A DNA stretch of 64,000 bases from JADKFD01 sp050250665 (lineage in GTDB: Bacteria > Pseudomonadota > Gammaproteobacteria > Xanthomonadales > SZUA-5): the NCBI GenBank assembly GCA_050250665.1, contig JBFWOF010000003.1:62001-126000 (forward strand), in the 5' to 3' direction. The position numbers were made by a program, and so were the translations under genes. Under the pieces are notes generated by a model. It searched no databases, was not told the origin of the DNA, and worked only from the letters and a program-made list of their open reading frames with translations. The stretch's first letter is position 1. Each line of letters opens with the position of its first letter. This document shows positions 9,046 to 18,900 of this stretch, piece after piece.

Positions 9046-9290
9046 TTCGAACTCCCAGACAGCTCACCTGCTAATACGATTATTGCGGGCCGCCCGTAGT
9101 TTTGCTGACAGGTTCCTTGCCAATCGCAATTTCGGGGTGGTAAGACACCACAATTTTCGCCTTTCCAAAAAACTCCATCGAAAAAATGCAGCCGGCCCAT
9201 CTTGCACTTCGTTGAACTGGAAAGCCTTGGTGATGGCCGACAAATTCCAGAACGAATATTAACCAATTCATTAAATACTGGTTGCTGCAA
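9042..9290 (-). pseudogene. possible remnant of a fifth fibre-gene head
   Basis: The gap between the immunity candidate and the first fibre gene holds a cysteine-rich open frame with CKMGRLHFFDG and PPRNCDW. These loosely match the GCMFxDG and PSPNCGW end of the neighbouring paralogues. The conserved N-terminal block, fibre motif and VPSSW segment are absent. If real, it is a decayed C-terminal fragment. The match is short and may be chance. Otherwise I see nothing in bases 9046-9373. Confidence 0.2.
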
Positions 9291-9373
9291 CAGTTTCTTC
9301 CGAAATCACTGTTACGCTGCTTTCGACGCGCAGATGTACAATCGGCAACGAAGCGAAATAAACATATAAAGCT

Positions 9374-9799
9374 TCATCTACATACCTCTTTGTCAATAAC
9401 AATCTCACTCAAACAAACAAATTCAATCGTCGCATTAGAAAATACGAACAAATAATGCCTAGGCCTCACACCATCAAAGACGCCACCACTGAGGCAAGCC
9501 AACTCGCTCAACAATTTTGAGGACTCTGAGACCCACAATCGGCATGAATTAATTGGCAGCTTGTTGAACTCAAGGAAGTTCGCCGACTCGTTCGCAAACC
9601 TCAGAAGCAAGTGACTATCTGTCTTGACTATGCCGACGATGTCAATCTGTGGGCACAAGAAACGCAGTTCGAGGACATCCTCTTCTACAGTCATTCCATC
9701 AAAGTGCAACCGACCTGGAAAACCTGCAGCCGCCTCCAATGGGCTGAACTCGCATTGATCGGTGCGAATCATATCAACCTCTTCTTTACTTGTTGTCAT
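9374..9799 (-). CDS. candidate immunity protein for the RHS toxin tip
   Basis: 141 residues, small, acidic, no signal peptide, probably cytoplasmic. Its ATG lies inside the end of the RHS gene (14-base overlap), the usual position of an immunity gene directly after a polymorphic toxin tip. It is clearly AT-richer than the body of the RHS gene, as is the tip itself, which fits co-transfer of a toxin/immunity cassette. I do not recognise its family. The assignment rests on position, size and composition. An alternative is an unrelated orphan protein. Confidence 0.6.
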   Translation of the reverse strand: MTTSKEEVDMIRTDQCEFSPLEAAAGFPGRLHFDGMTVEEDVLELRFLCPQIDIVGIVKTDSHLLLRFANESANFLEFNKLPINSCRLWVSESSKLLSELACLSGGVFDGVRPRHYLFVFSNATIEFVCLSEIVIDKEVCR

Positions 9800-12700
9800 A
9801 TCGAATTTTTACTGAAGGCCTCCCATCCGGCCGCTGCACTTCAATTGTCGGCCTTTTATCATCGGTGCTTGGTCGAGATACAACGCGACGCCCCGAATCA
9901 GTCTCGCCAACCTTAATGCCTTCTGCTTTGTCTTCTACGTCGTTTAGCCCCAAGTCGCCATACTCGCGGTCTCGTGCTTCCTCGCCGCCAGGGCGCGATA
10001 TTTTTATTGTACTACTCTTGCTCTCTTTTTTACCAGAATCAATCAATTCATCAAGCTTTTCGTCGTTAGTGGAATCCGGCTTGCTCTCATTAGCCAAATA
10101 AATTTTGTATCCAACTTCGCCAATACCGCCAATCAAAATGACAATCCCAACAGCGTCACCAGGACCTGGGATCGGACCATCCAGAAGTGCCGCACCTCCG
10201 GCTGCGGCGCCCCTTTTAGCGCCAACCTCGGCAATTACGCTCCATGGAATTGAGATTTCGCGCCCGTCCGGGTCGGAAAACTTCAATGGGCTATTGTTAA
10301 CTTGTACATAGCCGTTGAGCTGCTGGGGCGCAAGGAGAATATTATTGTCAAACGTTCGATCAATTTGCGGCAAGGGAACCAGGATCGGATCAACCGATGC
10401 AAAAGCTGGGAAATCCGCCAGCAAATGGCGACGGCCGAAGTCCGAGAGTCCGTCCGCTGCTCTCTCTTTGTCCTGGAAACTGTATGCCTCGTGCGCTTGC
10501 GTTACGCTGGCGCTCAGCCTGGGCGTGCCGTAAGGAAAGAACGAACGGGCTTCGACGACCAAGCCACTTTGATCGAGCACCGCCACAACTGAACCCAAAT
10601 GATCAGAGAGCAACAGGCGCATGCCGCCTGAGCTTGTGACACTCCCGATCCGCCGATTACCGCCAAACACATAGCGACTGATTTGGTTGCCGCGGACTTC
10701 CGTGGCTTGGTCAACAAACAGCACATCGCCGGTCGGCGTGGTCTCGCGGCGGCGCAGATGGTTGAAGTCGTATTTGGTGGTGTATTGGATGGTGCCGCTA
10801 TCGCGCGCGGTCAGCCGTTGCAGGTGATCCCACGCGAATGTCGCGCCCTTGAACGTCGCGACGTTGCCGGTGGCATCGAACGATGCGAGGGCCGGAACGG
10901 GTTCCGCACTTGTCGCGGCATGCGGTCCTGCGGGCGCGCCTGGAACCCTTCCATCGCGCGCGCTAGCTGCCGGATTGCCCGCGCCCAAGGCGCTGCCGCC
11001 ATGCGCAATCTCACCGAGATTGAGCGCGGGGACCGGTTGAGCCAACACGGCGCTGCGGTGCACCATGTTGCCGATGCGGTCATAGCGATAGTCGATCTCG
11101 CCCCAGAGCGCGGTGTTCTCTGCGCGGGTGAGTCGGTTGGAATCGTCGTATTGCAGCGCTTTGGTTTCGCGGAACTTGCGTGCTTCCGTGGGGTTGATAC
11201 CGAGTTCAACGCCGATCTGGTCGAGATGGGCATCAGTTCGACCGTCGGTGATCGCCGTGATGTTAGAGACAGCGTCGTAGGTGTAGTTGAGGTCTTGCAG
11301 CGCCACGCCATCGCTGAGGCGCAGCGTGTGCATGCGATTGGGGCGCAGCCGATGGTCGAATTCGGTGCGGGTTTCGGTGCCTATTTGGTAGTCGAGCCGG
11401 GCGAGTTGGCCGGCGGGGTTGTAATCGGCGCGCGGGACAATGCCGGGGATGGATTCAAGTAAGCCGCGGCGGTTGTAGGTGTAGTCGATACTGTTGTTGT
11501 CGGGATAGATCAGACGCGTGATGCGGTCCATCGCGTCGAACGCGTTTTGCGTTTTGAACGACGCCATGACGCCCGCGCTGGTGCGGATTTTCTTGACCAC
11601 CCATTCGGGGCGTCCGCGCGGATCGAAGGAGTTGTGCTGCTCTCCAGACTGATCGCGCACCCAGGCGAGCGTTCCGCGCACGTTGCGGGCGGTGACGACT
11701 TCGAATGGGATCAGCGGCCCACCGGTGCCAGTGCGACTGGTTCCCAGTTCGACGGAGCGCGCTACATCGAGCGCGTTGATTAGCCCGTCGCTGGTGAGGT
11801 CGAAGCCCGGCTGTTCGGGTTCGCGATCCAAGATCGCATCGACCAGGATCGCCGGCGTGGTGCGCGGCTCTGGGTCGTAGCCGGTCTCGATGGGGCCGGC
11901 GATCCCATCATAGTGATAGGCCACATCGGCGGGACGTGCGGGCGGTTCGCCGGGGGCGATCCATCGCTGGTTGTAGCTGAGTGCGTTGCCGGTGTTTTCG
12001 CTGGGGGTCGCGTAGTGCTCGGAGAGCAGCCGGTTGACGCCGTCATAGCGATAAGCGACTTCGTTGCCGCGCGCATCGCGGGTGCGCACTAAGTTGCCGG
12101 CGGCGTCGAAGGCGTACCACGTCCAACTTCGATCCGGGTCGTTCATGAAGACCTGGCGCTTCAGGCCGTCATAGAACAGATGCTTTTGGTTGTTCTGGGC
12201 GTCGGTGTAACCGAGAAAGTTGTCCAGTACGTCGTAGCGGTACCGGGTGGTCCAGGTGGTCAACGGCCCTAGATGGCCATCGTCGGTGAGCTTGACACTC
12301 TCCAGAACCTCACGCAGGCGCCCTTGGCCATCCTTGTCGAGGAGGCCGTCGAAGACATAGCCCATCTTCGCTCCGGCATGAGGCGAGCCGGGGCGCGTCT
12401 GCTCTTCGTCCTCGACGATGCGCTTCAGTGGCTGATAGGTAATGCGCGAAAAAACGGGCTGAGGTTCATCGGGGCCTTGCGGTTGGGTACTTCGTACCTC
12501 GCGCCCAACAGCGTCGTAGTCATGGCGTGTGTGTCCGGTGGCAAAGCTGGGCTCGACAAAATCCAATGTGCCGGTTTCGAAGTACGGCAGGTACTTCTTC
12601 CAAGCCTCCTGCCGCGCATTGAACTGCACGGTGTCGCTGACCACGATCTGGCCGAGATCTTCTCCTTCGGCACGCGTCATGACCTTGCGGCCGAGACCGT

Positions 12701-15700
12701 CAAAGAAACTTCTGCTATCCAGCGTACCGCCACCGGTCGTCTCGCGCTGGCGGGTCTCGACCCAGTTGATCAGCGCTCCGCCGCCCAGGCTGTGCGCCAG
12801 GATGTAGCTGTACTCAGTAGTCGGGAAGTCCGGGGAATCACCGGGTTTGATGACTGCGACTAGCCGTCCAAAAGCGTCATAGCCATAGCCCGTGGCAAAG
12901 CCGTTGAAGTCGGTCGAGGTGGTGACGTTCCCAAACCCAAAGTCGTATTCGACGGACAGTACGAGTACATCATCCGGCGCGTCCGGATTGCCGGTGTGGA
13001 TGCGTTCTTCAATCGGGAATGTTCGATAGGTGTTGTCGTAAACGATCTCGCGGCGGTGCCCTGGCGCACTGCCCCAGAGCGGATCGTAGAGATCGGTGGG
13101 GTTGCCGAATTCATCGAAGGCGGTGCGCGCGGCATTGATGTAGCCGGCCGGATCGGCTGGGTCGTGCCATGCGCGCGTGAGTGTGCGATTGCCGGCGCTG
13201 ATCTCGCCAAGATTGGCACCGGCAAAGGTCTCGTCATCGTAGTAGTGGCGCTCGCGGGCGTATACCGTACCCTGATCGTCGCGGATCTCCTGCTCGATCA
13301 GGTGATCCAGAATCCACGCCGCCCGGCCGCTTGGGAAAGCCGCGGACCAAGTCGAGACGGTGACGCGCTCGTCGTCCCAGGCAGCGCGGTCTTGAGCGCT
13401 ATCGCCGATGGTGCCGGAGTTGTCGAGGTCTTCGACGCGGCCGTACTCGGCGTTGAGAACCTGATTGCCGAAGTTGTCAAAGGCCCTCTCCCAAAGGAGC
13501 ACGACCGGTGTTCCAAGGCCACGTTCCAGCACTTCGCGGCGCGTCGTTGCTGAGTAGGCAAAGCTGACGGTGCGGGTATCGCCGGGCAATGTTGCAGACA
13601 GATCGGGCGCGAGATCGGAAACTGTCCAAGTCTCAGTTTCACGGTTGAAGACCCCGCCGTTGCCGTCCCGCACTTCCACCTTGAACGGCTTACCTTTGAG
13701 CGCTTCGTCAGTATCACCCAGGTGATATTCGTAAGCTGTAACCTGCGTGGGAGCGCCCTGGGTGTCATCGCCAAGATCGTAGCGTTCCGCGCGGGCAAAT
13801 CCTCGGAACTCCCGTTCCTGTCCATCGAAATAGCCATCGTGGTAGTCGATGGCTGTTGCGTAAACGACTTGTTCGCGTCCGTCCTTGACTTCGATACGTT
13901 TGACCAGGGGGATTGGGCTGGGTGTGGGACGGGCCCAGGGTATGCCGGCAAGCCGATCTCTTTCTCGCTCAGCGGTGCTGGTGCCATAGGCAATCGTGGT
14001 GGTTTTTCCGATGCCGTTGGTAATGGTCTTTAGCTGATAGGACTGCTCGCCCTGTTGGAAGTCGACGAAGACAAAGCTCGACGCATCATTCCAAAGGATG
14101 TCTGCCGAGCCGTTGCCATTGACATCCGCAACGCGGTACTGGGCGCTGCCGGTAGTTGCCGGTCCCGCAACAACGAGGGGCGGAGCCAACGCGCCAACCG
14201 CAGGTGCGGACGCATCGGGGATACCGAGATTGATCCGTACGACTGCGCTGCTGCCGTTGATCCAGACCACATCGGCGAGCCCATCGCCATTCACATCCAT
14301 TGGCAATAGGCGCGAGGGGTCGGTCACGCCGGATGGCGGATTGGTGAGCGTCACAAGGGGGCCGAAGCGGCCGCCGCCCATGGCGGGTCTGTATTCGGCA
14401 GTCAGATTGTCCAGGCGCACCAAGTCCTGCAAGCGGTCGCCGTTCATATCGGCAAGGTGTGTTGTCGCGCTGGATAAGCGCAGCGCCGGGCTGCCCGCAG
14501 CGGTCACGATCGGGCTGGAGTAGCGTCCATTGGGCAGAGACAGCCAAACCGTGTTGAGTGACGCACCCGTTTGCAGGACGTCAATGCGCTTGTCATTGTC
14601 GATATCGACCAGTCGTGTGTCGGGATCTGAGAGACTGAAGCCTGCTTGGACCAGGAATCCCGCCGACTGCCAAGTCAGTGCGGTGTCTAGGCGCCACATC
14701 TGCATGATGCCGCCCGCATCCAATCGCAGCAGATTGCTTTGAGCGTCCCCGTCGATGTCGGCGAGCGTGACGTTGGGCGAGGAGAGCTTCTCTGTATTCG
14801 AGGCCGTCATGGGTATCGCCGAGGACCAGCCAACGACACCCTGCGCGTCGGGCCCTCGATTCAGGAAGTAGCGGTGTGTTGTCGGCCCGGTATCGAGAAT
14901 GTCAGGTAGGGCATCTCCATTGAGATCGAGCAAATCCACATCGCCGCCCAGGCTGAGCAGGGGGGCAGTCGGCATCGGCAGCAGCGAGCTGGCTGCAGCG
15001 TTGAAGGTGGTGTAGGTGAATTCAGCGGGTGGCAGCGTGGACGTACCATCGCGACCTTCGGTCGTGAGCGATGCGAGAAGCGAGAGCGGCTGCGTGCTGC
15101 TGGTTGGGATGTATGCCAGCCGATAGGCGCGGACGAGATTGGCGGCCTCCCGCATCTCAATGCGAGTCAGGCGTTTGGCTGTGACGAGTGCGAAGCCTGG
15201 GCGGAAGTCGAAGATCGGATCCGGCCGCACGGCATAGGTGAAGTTGATCACCATGCCGCTCGCGTCGTCCGGATTGTATTGGATCGCCTGCAGATAGGAT
15301 TGCTGCGTTCCGTCGGCGCCACCCGACCACACGAATCGGATCACATTGCCATTAGTATCTTCCAAGCGGTCCAGCAGCCAGCCATAGCTGCCACCGAGGG
15401 ATGGGTGGGCAATGCGCGCTGCCGGACCGCCACCAAACGACAAGAGAACACCATCGCGCCGACGCGCGGTCCACGTATCACCGGCGCGTTCGAAGCGCAT
15501 GAAGTCTTGTTCATTCTCGCTGCGCCACGTACCGTCCAGCAGCGGAACCAACTCCTCGCCCGATGAGTAGATGATGGTGTCTCGCTCATCGAACTCATCC
15601 ACGGTCCCGTCACCGTCATCGTCGATGCCGTTGTCGCCATCGACATAGAGGGGCATGCCCTTGTCGGTTTGGCGGTGGATGCTCGGAAGCGAGAGCGACC

Positions 15701-15980
15701 AGCCGAGTCCAACGATGCCGCTGGCGCCACCCGAGCTATAGGTGAGCGCCAACTCAGGCGCAAATCCGGCGCGGCCCGGCAAAGTCGAGAGCGGTATCGA
15801 ATGACTGGATGTCCCGCTGTTGAGCTGAGGCTCGAAGGACTCACCCAGTCCTTCAATTGAGCCCGGCCCAGAGGGCAAGGAAATCACCGATGGTCTGACG
15901 CCCGATTTGTCGGCAGCCGGCGCAGAGCCACCGGCTGCCATCAGGATGGCAAGGACCCAAGCCGGCGCCGAGCGGTTCAT
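9786..15980 (-). CDS. secreted SpvB/VCBS/RHS-repeat protein with variable toxin-like tip (TcB-TcC-like)
   Basis: 2064 residues with a Sec signal peptide (WVLAILMAAGGSAPAA). Residues about 30-330 are an SpvB/TcaC N-terminal domain (ISLPSGPGSIEGLGESF, LTYSSGGASGIVGLGWSL). Residues about 345-640 contain six VCBS/FG-GAP calcium loops such as DVNGDGLADVVW. A TcdB-like middle part and a long RHS/YD-repeat region follow, ending in the core SDHLGSVVAVLD, ASVDPI and NNSPLKFSDPDG. The last 158 residues (from about base 10,262 down) are a different, more AT-rich tip ending RPTIEVQRPDG and VKIRYD, probably the toxic domain, family not assigned. Residues about 1378-1408 contain a dockerin-like calcium loop (DLTSDGLINALD) inserted in the RHS region. 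It begins 12 bases after the TcA-like gene, so it is likely co-transcribed and co-assembled with it. In known Tc toxins the TcB-TcC cocoon houses the toxic tip. Confidence 0.88.
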   Translation of the reverse strand: MNRSAPAWVLAILMAAGGSAPAADKSGVRPSVISLPSGPGSIEGLGESFEPQLNSGTSSHSIPLSTLPGRAGFAPELALTYSSGGASGIVGLGWSLSLPSIHRQTDKGMPLYVDGDNGIDDDGDGTVDEFDERDTIIYSSGEELVPLLDGTWRSENEQDFMRFERAGDTWTARRRDGVLLSFGGGPAARIAHPSLGGSYGWLLDRLEDTNGNVIRFVWSGGADGTQQSYLQAIQYNPDDASGMVINFTYAVRPDPIFDFRPGFALVTAKRLTRIEMREAANLVRAYRLAYIPTSSTQPLSLLASLTTEGRDGTSTLPPAEFTYTTFNAAASSLLPMPTAPLLSLGGDVDLLDLNGDALPDILDTGPTTHRYFLNRGPDAQGVVGWSSAIPMTASNTEKLSSPNVTLADIDGDAQSNLLRLDAGGIMQMWRLDTALTWQSAGFLVQAGFSLSDPDTRLVDIDNDKRIDVLQTGASLNTVWLSLPNGRYSSPIVTAAGSPALRLSSATTHLADMNGDRLQDLVRLDNLTAEYRPAMGGGRFGPLVTLTNPPSGVTDPSRLLPMDVNGDGLADVVWINGSSAVVRINLGIPDASAPAVGALAPPLVVAGPATTGSAQYRVADVNGNGSADILWNDASSFVFVDFQQGEQSYQLKTITNGIGKTTTIAYGTSTAERERDRLAGIPWARPTPSPIPLVKRIEVKDGREQVVYATAIDYHDGYFDGQEREFRGFARAERYDLGDDTQGAPTQVTAYEYHLGDTDEALKGKPFKVEVRDGNGGVFNRETETWTVSDLAPDLSATLPGDTRTVSFAYSATTRREVLERGLGTPVVLLWERAFDNFGNQVLNAEYGRVEDLDNSGTIGDSAQDRAAWDDERVTVSTWSAAFPSGRAAWILDHLIEQEIRDDQGTVYARERHYYDDETFAGANLGEISAGNRTLTRAWHDPADPAGYINAARTAFDEFGNPTDLYDPLWGSAPGHRREIVYDNTYRTFPIEERIHTGNPDAPDDVLVLSVEYDFGFGNVTTSTDFNGFATGYGYDAFGRLVAVIKPGDSPDFPTTEYSYILAHSLGGGALINWVETRQRETTGGGTLDSRSFFDGLGRKVMTRAEGEDLGQIVVSDTVQFNARQEAWKKYLPYFETGTLDFVEPSFATGHTRHDYDAVGREVRSTQPQGPDEPQPVFSRITYQPLKRIVEDEEQTRPGSPHAGAKMGYVFDGLLDKDGQGRLREVLESVKLTDDGHLGPLTTWTTRYRYDVLDNFLGYTDAQNNQKHLFYDGLKRQVFMNDPDRSWTWYAFDAAGNLVRTRDARGNEVAYRYDGVNRLLSEHYATPSENTGNALSYNQRWIAPGEPPARPADVAYHYDGIAGPIETGYDPEPRTTPAILVDAILDREPEQPGFDLTSDGLINALDVARSVELGTSRTGTGGPLIPFEVVTARNVRGTLAWVRDQSGEQHNSFDPRGRPEWVVKKIRTSAGVMASFKTQNAFDAMDRITRLIYPDNNSIDYTYNRRGLLESIPGIVPRADYNPAGQLARLDYQIGTETRTEFDHRLRPNRMHTLRLSDGVALQDLNYTYDAVSNITAITDGRTDAHLDQIGVELGINPTEARKFRETKALQYDDSNRLTRAENTALWGEIDYRYDRIGNMVHRSAVLAQPVPALNLGEIAHGGSALGAGNPAASARDGRVPGAPAGPHAATSAEPVPALASFDATGNVATFKGATFAWDHLQRLTARDSGTIQYTTKYDFNHLRRRETTPTGDVLFVDQATEVRGNQISRYVFGGNRRIGSVTSSGGMRLLLSDHLGSVVAVLDQSGLVVEARSFFPYGTPRLSASVTQAHEAYSFQDKERAADGLSDFGRRHLLADFPAFASVDPILVPLPQIDRTFDNNILLAPQQLNGYVQVNNSPLKFSDPDGREISIPWSVIAEVGAKRGAAAGGAALLDGPIPGPGDAVGIVILIGGIGEVGYKIYLANESKPDSTNDEKLDELIDSGKKESKSSTIKISRPGGEEARDREYGDLGLNDVEDKAEGIKVGETDSGRRVVSRPSTDDKRPTIEVQRPDGRPSVKIRYDNK

Positions 15981-15992
15981 TACGCCAAACGC

Positions 15993-18900
15993 CTACGGCC
16001 GAGCAACCGCATAGTGATAGAAGTAAAGTTCGACATCGTTGAGCTGGTTGATCTCCAGGACCTGCACGTTGATATCGAATGTCGGAACGATGAGCCGCCA
16101 GCCGGTTGCGGCCACCGATCGCTCCCGGAAGCCATTGATCTCTGCCACAGTGGGTGGCACTTGGGAGTTGGCACTCTTCTGCATCGATACCGGCAAACTC
16201 AGGCCTTCATTCGACTGCCACGCATCGATGGTCCCGTCGTAGTACCAGTAGCGCGTCGAATAGGCCTTCATCTCACCGGTCACGAGATCGGGGCGCTGCG
16301 GATTGGGAATGGTACCGACGCCTTGAGTACGCAAGAAACTCGTGCCGCCATAGGTCAGTTGGCCTGCGAGCTGCGTACCTGTGGTCGTATGCGAGCCGGG
16401 CAAGGCAACCTTGATCCACTTGATCTTGTCGAGATAGAGGCCCTTGGAGATCAAGGTTCCGCTGGAGGAGAATCTGGGTCCGCGGAAGAACGTGCCGCCG
16501 GGGATTTCACGCACAGTCGAGAAATCGAGAATGATGTTGCCATCCTTGTCCATCAGTTGCTGCAAATGACGCCGGAAGGCCACCATCGCGGGCGGATTGC
16601 TGGGATTGAACGGAATGGGCTCGCCTGTAATCGGATCGTTGTAGTTGCAGTAGTTGAAGGGAGGATTTTCTCCCGAACACGTTAATTCGTAGCCGAAAAA
16701 GTCCTCGCGGACTGAGAACCAGTCGAAGTAGTCGTCCTTTACCAGCGTCCCGTCAAGGAGCGCATTGAAGCTGTCCATCGCTGCGACCATCGCTTGAAGT
16801 TCGGCGGCATTACGCACGCGAAATACTGAGCTCGTTGACCATGTAATGGATGATCCGGGAGGCGTATGCACGAATGGGATATTCCATTTGTATTCCAACG
16901 CGCGTGCTGCATAGAACACCCAGTTCTGTGCGACCTGGAATGAATCAGCCGCCTCGATCATCTCTGATTGCATGCGCAGAAGGTGAATCGGATCGGCAAA
17001 GTAGCGATCGGCAAGCTGCACGTTCTCACGATCCATACGGCGCTCGATTTCATCACGCTCATTGTAGAGCGCGGTTAGCCTTCCTAGCTCCTGCGTGATG
17101 AGCAACTGTGCTTCGAGCGTTTCAACCTCTATGGTACGCGTTTGCAGCCACCACGTCTTGATCAGCGCACGACTATTAATATCGAGGATCGTGTTGTTCA
17201 AATCGTTGATGCGGGCGCGCTCCTCCGCGTTGAGACGCTCCTTGCGAGCTTCCAGTTGCGATGCGGCGACTTCAAAGGCAAATTGCGCTTTCGCGTTACC
17301 TGAATGAATAAACGCTTCCAACAAGTTACGCGAGCCGGCTACCTGAGCCGCTGCGTTGGCTGCAGCCTGTGCGGCCTTTACCAAACCAATCTGCTGGGTC
17401 AATCTGACTTGCTTGTCTCCATAGTCAATGATGACCTGGGAGATCGCATTCTGCACACCCGATTCCTGACCGCGACGCTCGATCTCGATCTCGATCTGCT
17501 CGACTAGATTCTTCATCCGCACGTCATTTGCAACGATGCGCAGCCGCGCTGCTTCGATGCTGCGAAGCTGCAACCAAATTTCACTGCCGACATTGTTTTC
17601 GGGCGTCGAATAGCCGGGTGCCCCCCGGGTAGCGCCAACGATCTTGAACAGGCGATCATTGTAGATATTCGCCCGATCAGAGAACTGTGTTGCGAGCTGG
17701 TCCCTCTGGCCAAGATAGGTATCGTAGGCCGCGAGCGCCTGGGCGTTCTTTTGAAGGGCGTAGGTCAGGGGGCCGGTGGATGGCGCAAGCATCCAGTTCC
17801 GCAGCGCGTCGTAGCTGTCAAAGATGTCTCCACCCGTACCCCCGGGCTGGAACTTTTGAACCAGCATCAGGAAATCCGCGGAATACCCGAGCAAGTTGGA
17901 ACCGCCATTGATGAAATCCCGGATCAGTTGAAGCTTGCGCATCTGGTGGCGCCAAGTGGCGATTTTTTCCGCCAATCCCGATGCATCGCCGGCTCCCGGG
18001 AGAGCGTCAGGATCAAAGGCGGACAGCAACAACGTCCCTTCGAGGTAGAGTTTCTGCTGCGCCTCGGTAATCAAGGTCAACGCGTCCTGGATGTCCGTGC
18101 CTTGCGCACGCAGACCATGCAGTCGCGCCAATTCAGCCGTAGCGTCCCCATAGGAGGCCAAGATATCGAACAGCAGCGCCAGATCCTTCCAGCCTGCTGC
18201 AATCGGTTGACCGCCGTTGTTCAATACGGGCGTTGGAACACCGTTGAGCAGGTAGTTTGCTCCAAAGAGCGAGCGCGAAGGGACCTCTTGCTGAAACAGG
18301 TAGTAACCAAACGGTGTTGCCGGGTTCGCCATCGGGTCAACCTGCGCTGTGGCGACCCCGACGGGATCGCGCAGCAATTCGAAATACCCTCTGAGCGCAT
18401 AGCGATAGCCCCCCGGCACCAAAGCATCTCCGAGCGCTGCTTTGTAGGCAGCGATTTCGTTGCTGATCACGAAACCGCCGGGTGGCGGCGGATTGAGCCG
18501 TTGCCGCGCAACATCGACGAGCTTCTCCTTAGCAAGTGCTTGCTCCGCGACCGCTCGATCATAATAGAGATCGAGAAGCGCGTTGCGCAGTTGACGATTG
18601 GCAGGCGCGTACTTGAGCGCATCACGCAGCAATCGTTCAGCTGTCAAGGAGCGATCGCGTTCAGCGGCGCCATAAAAATCCTCCATATCCGATAATCGCG
18701 CCTCGATACGGTTGACTGGCGATCCACCGACATTTGAGTAGAGCAGATCTTTATACCGAAATGCAGCTTTGGACCGCGCGTAGACGAAGGAAGCGGGATC
18801 GTCGTCAGCAACATCGTTACCTGCCGTGTAGTAAAGCAATCCCGCAGCGCGTAATCGAGCTTCGCCAATAAAATCGCAGTTCTGGGCGGGCGGACATCCA

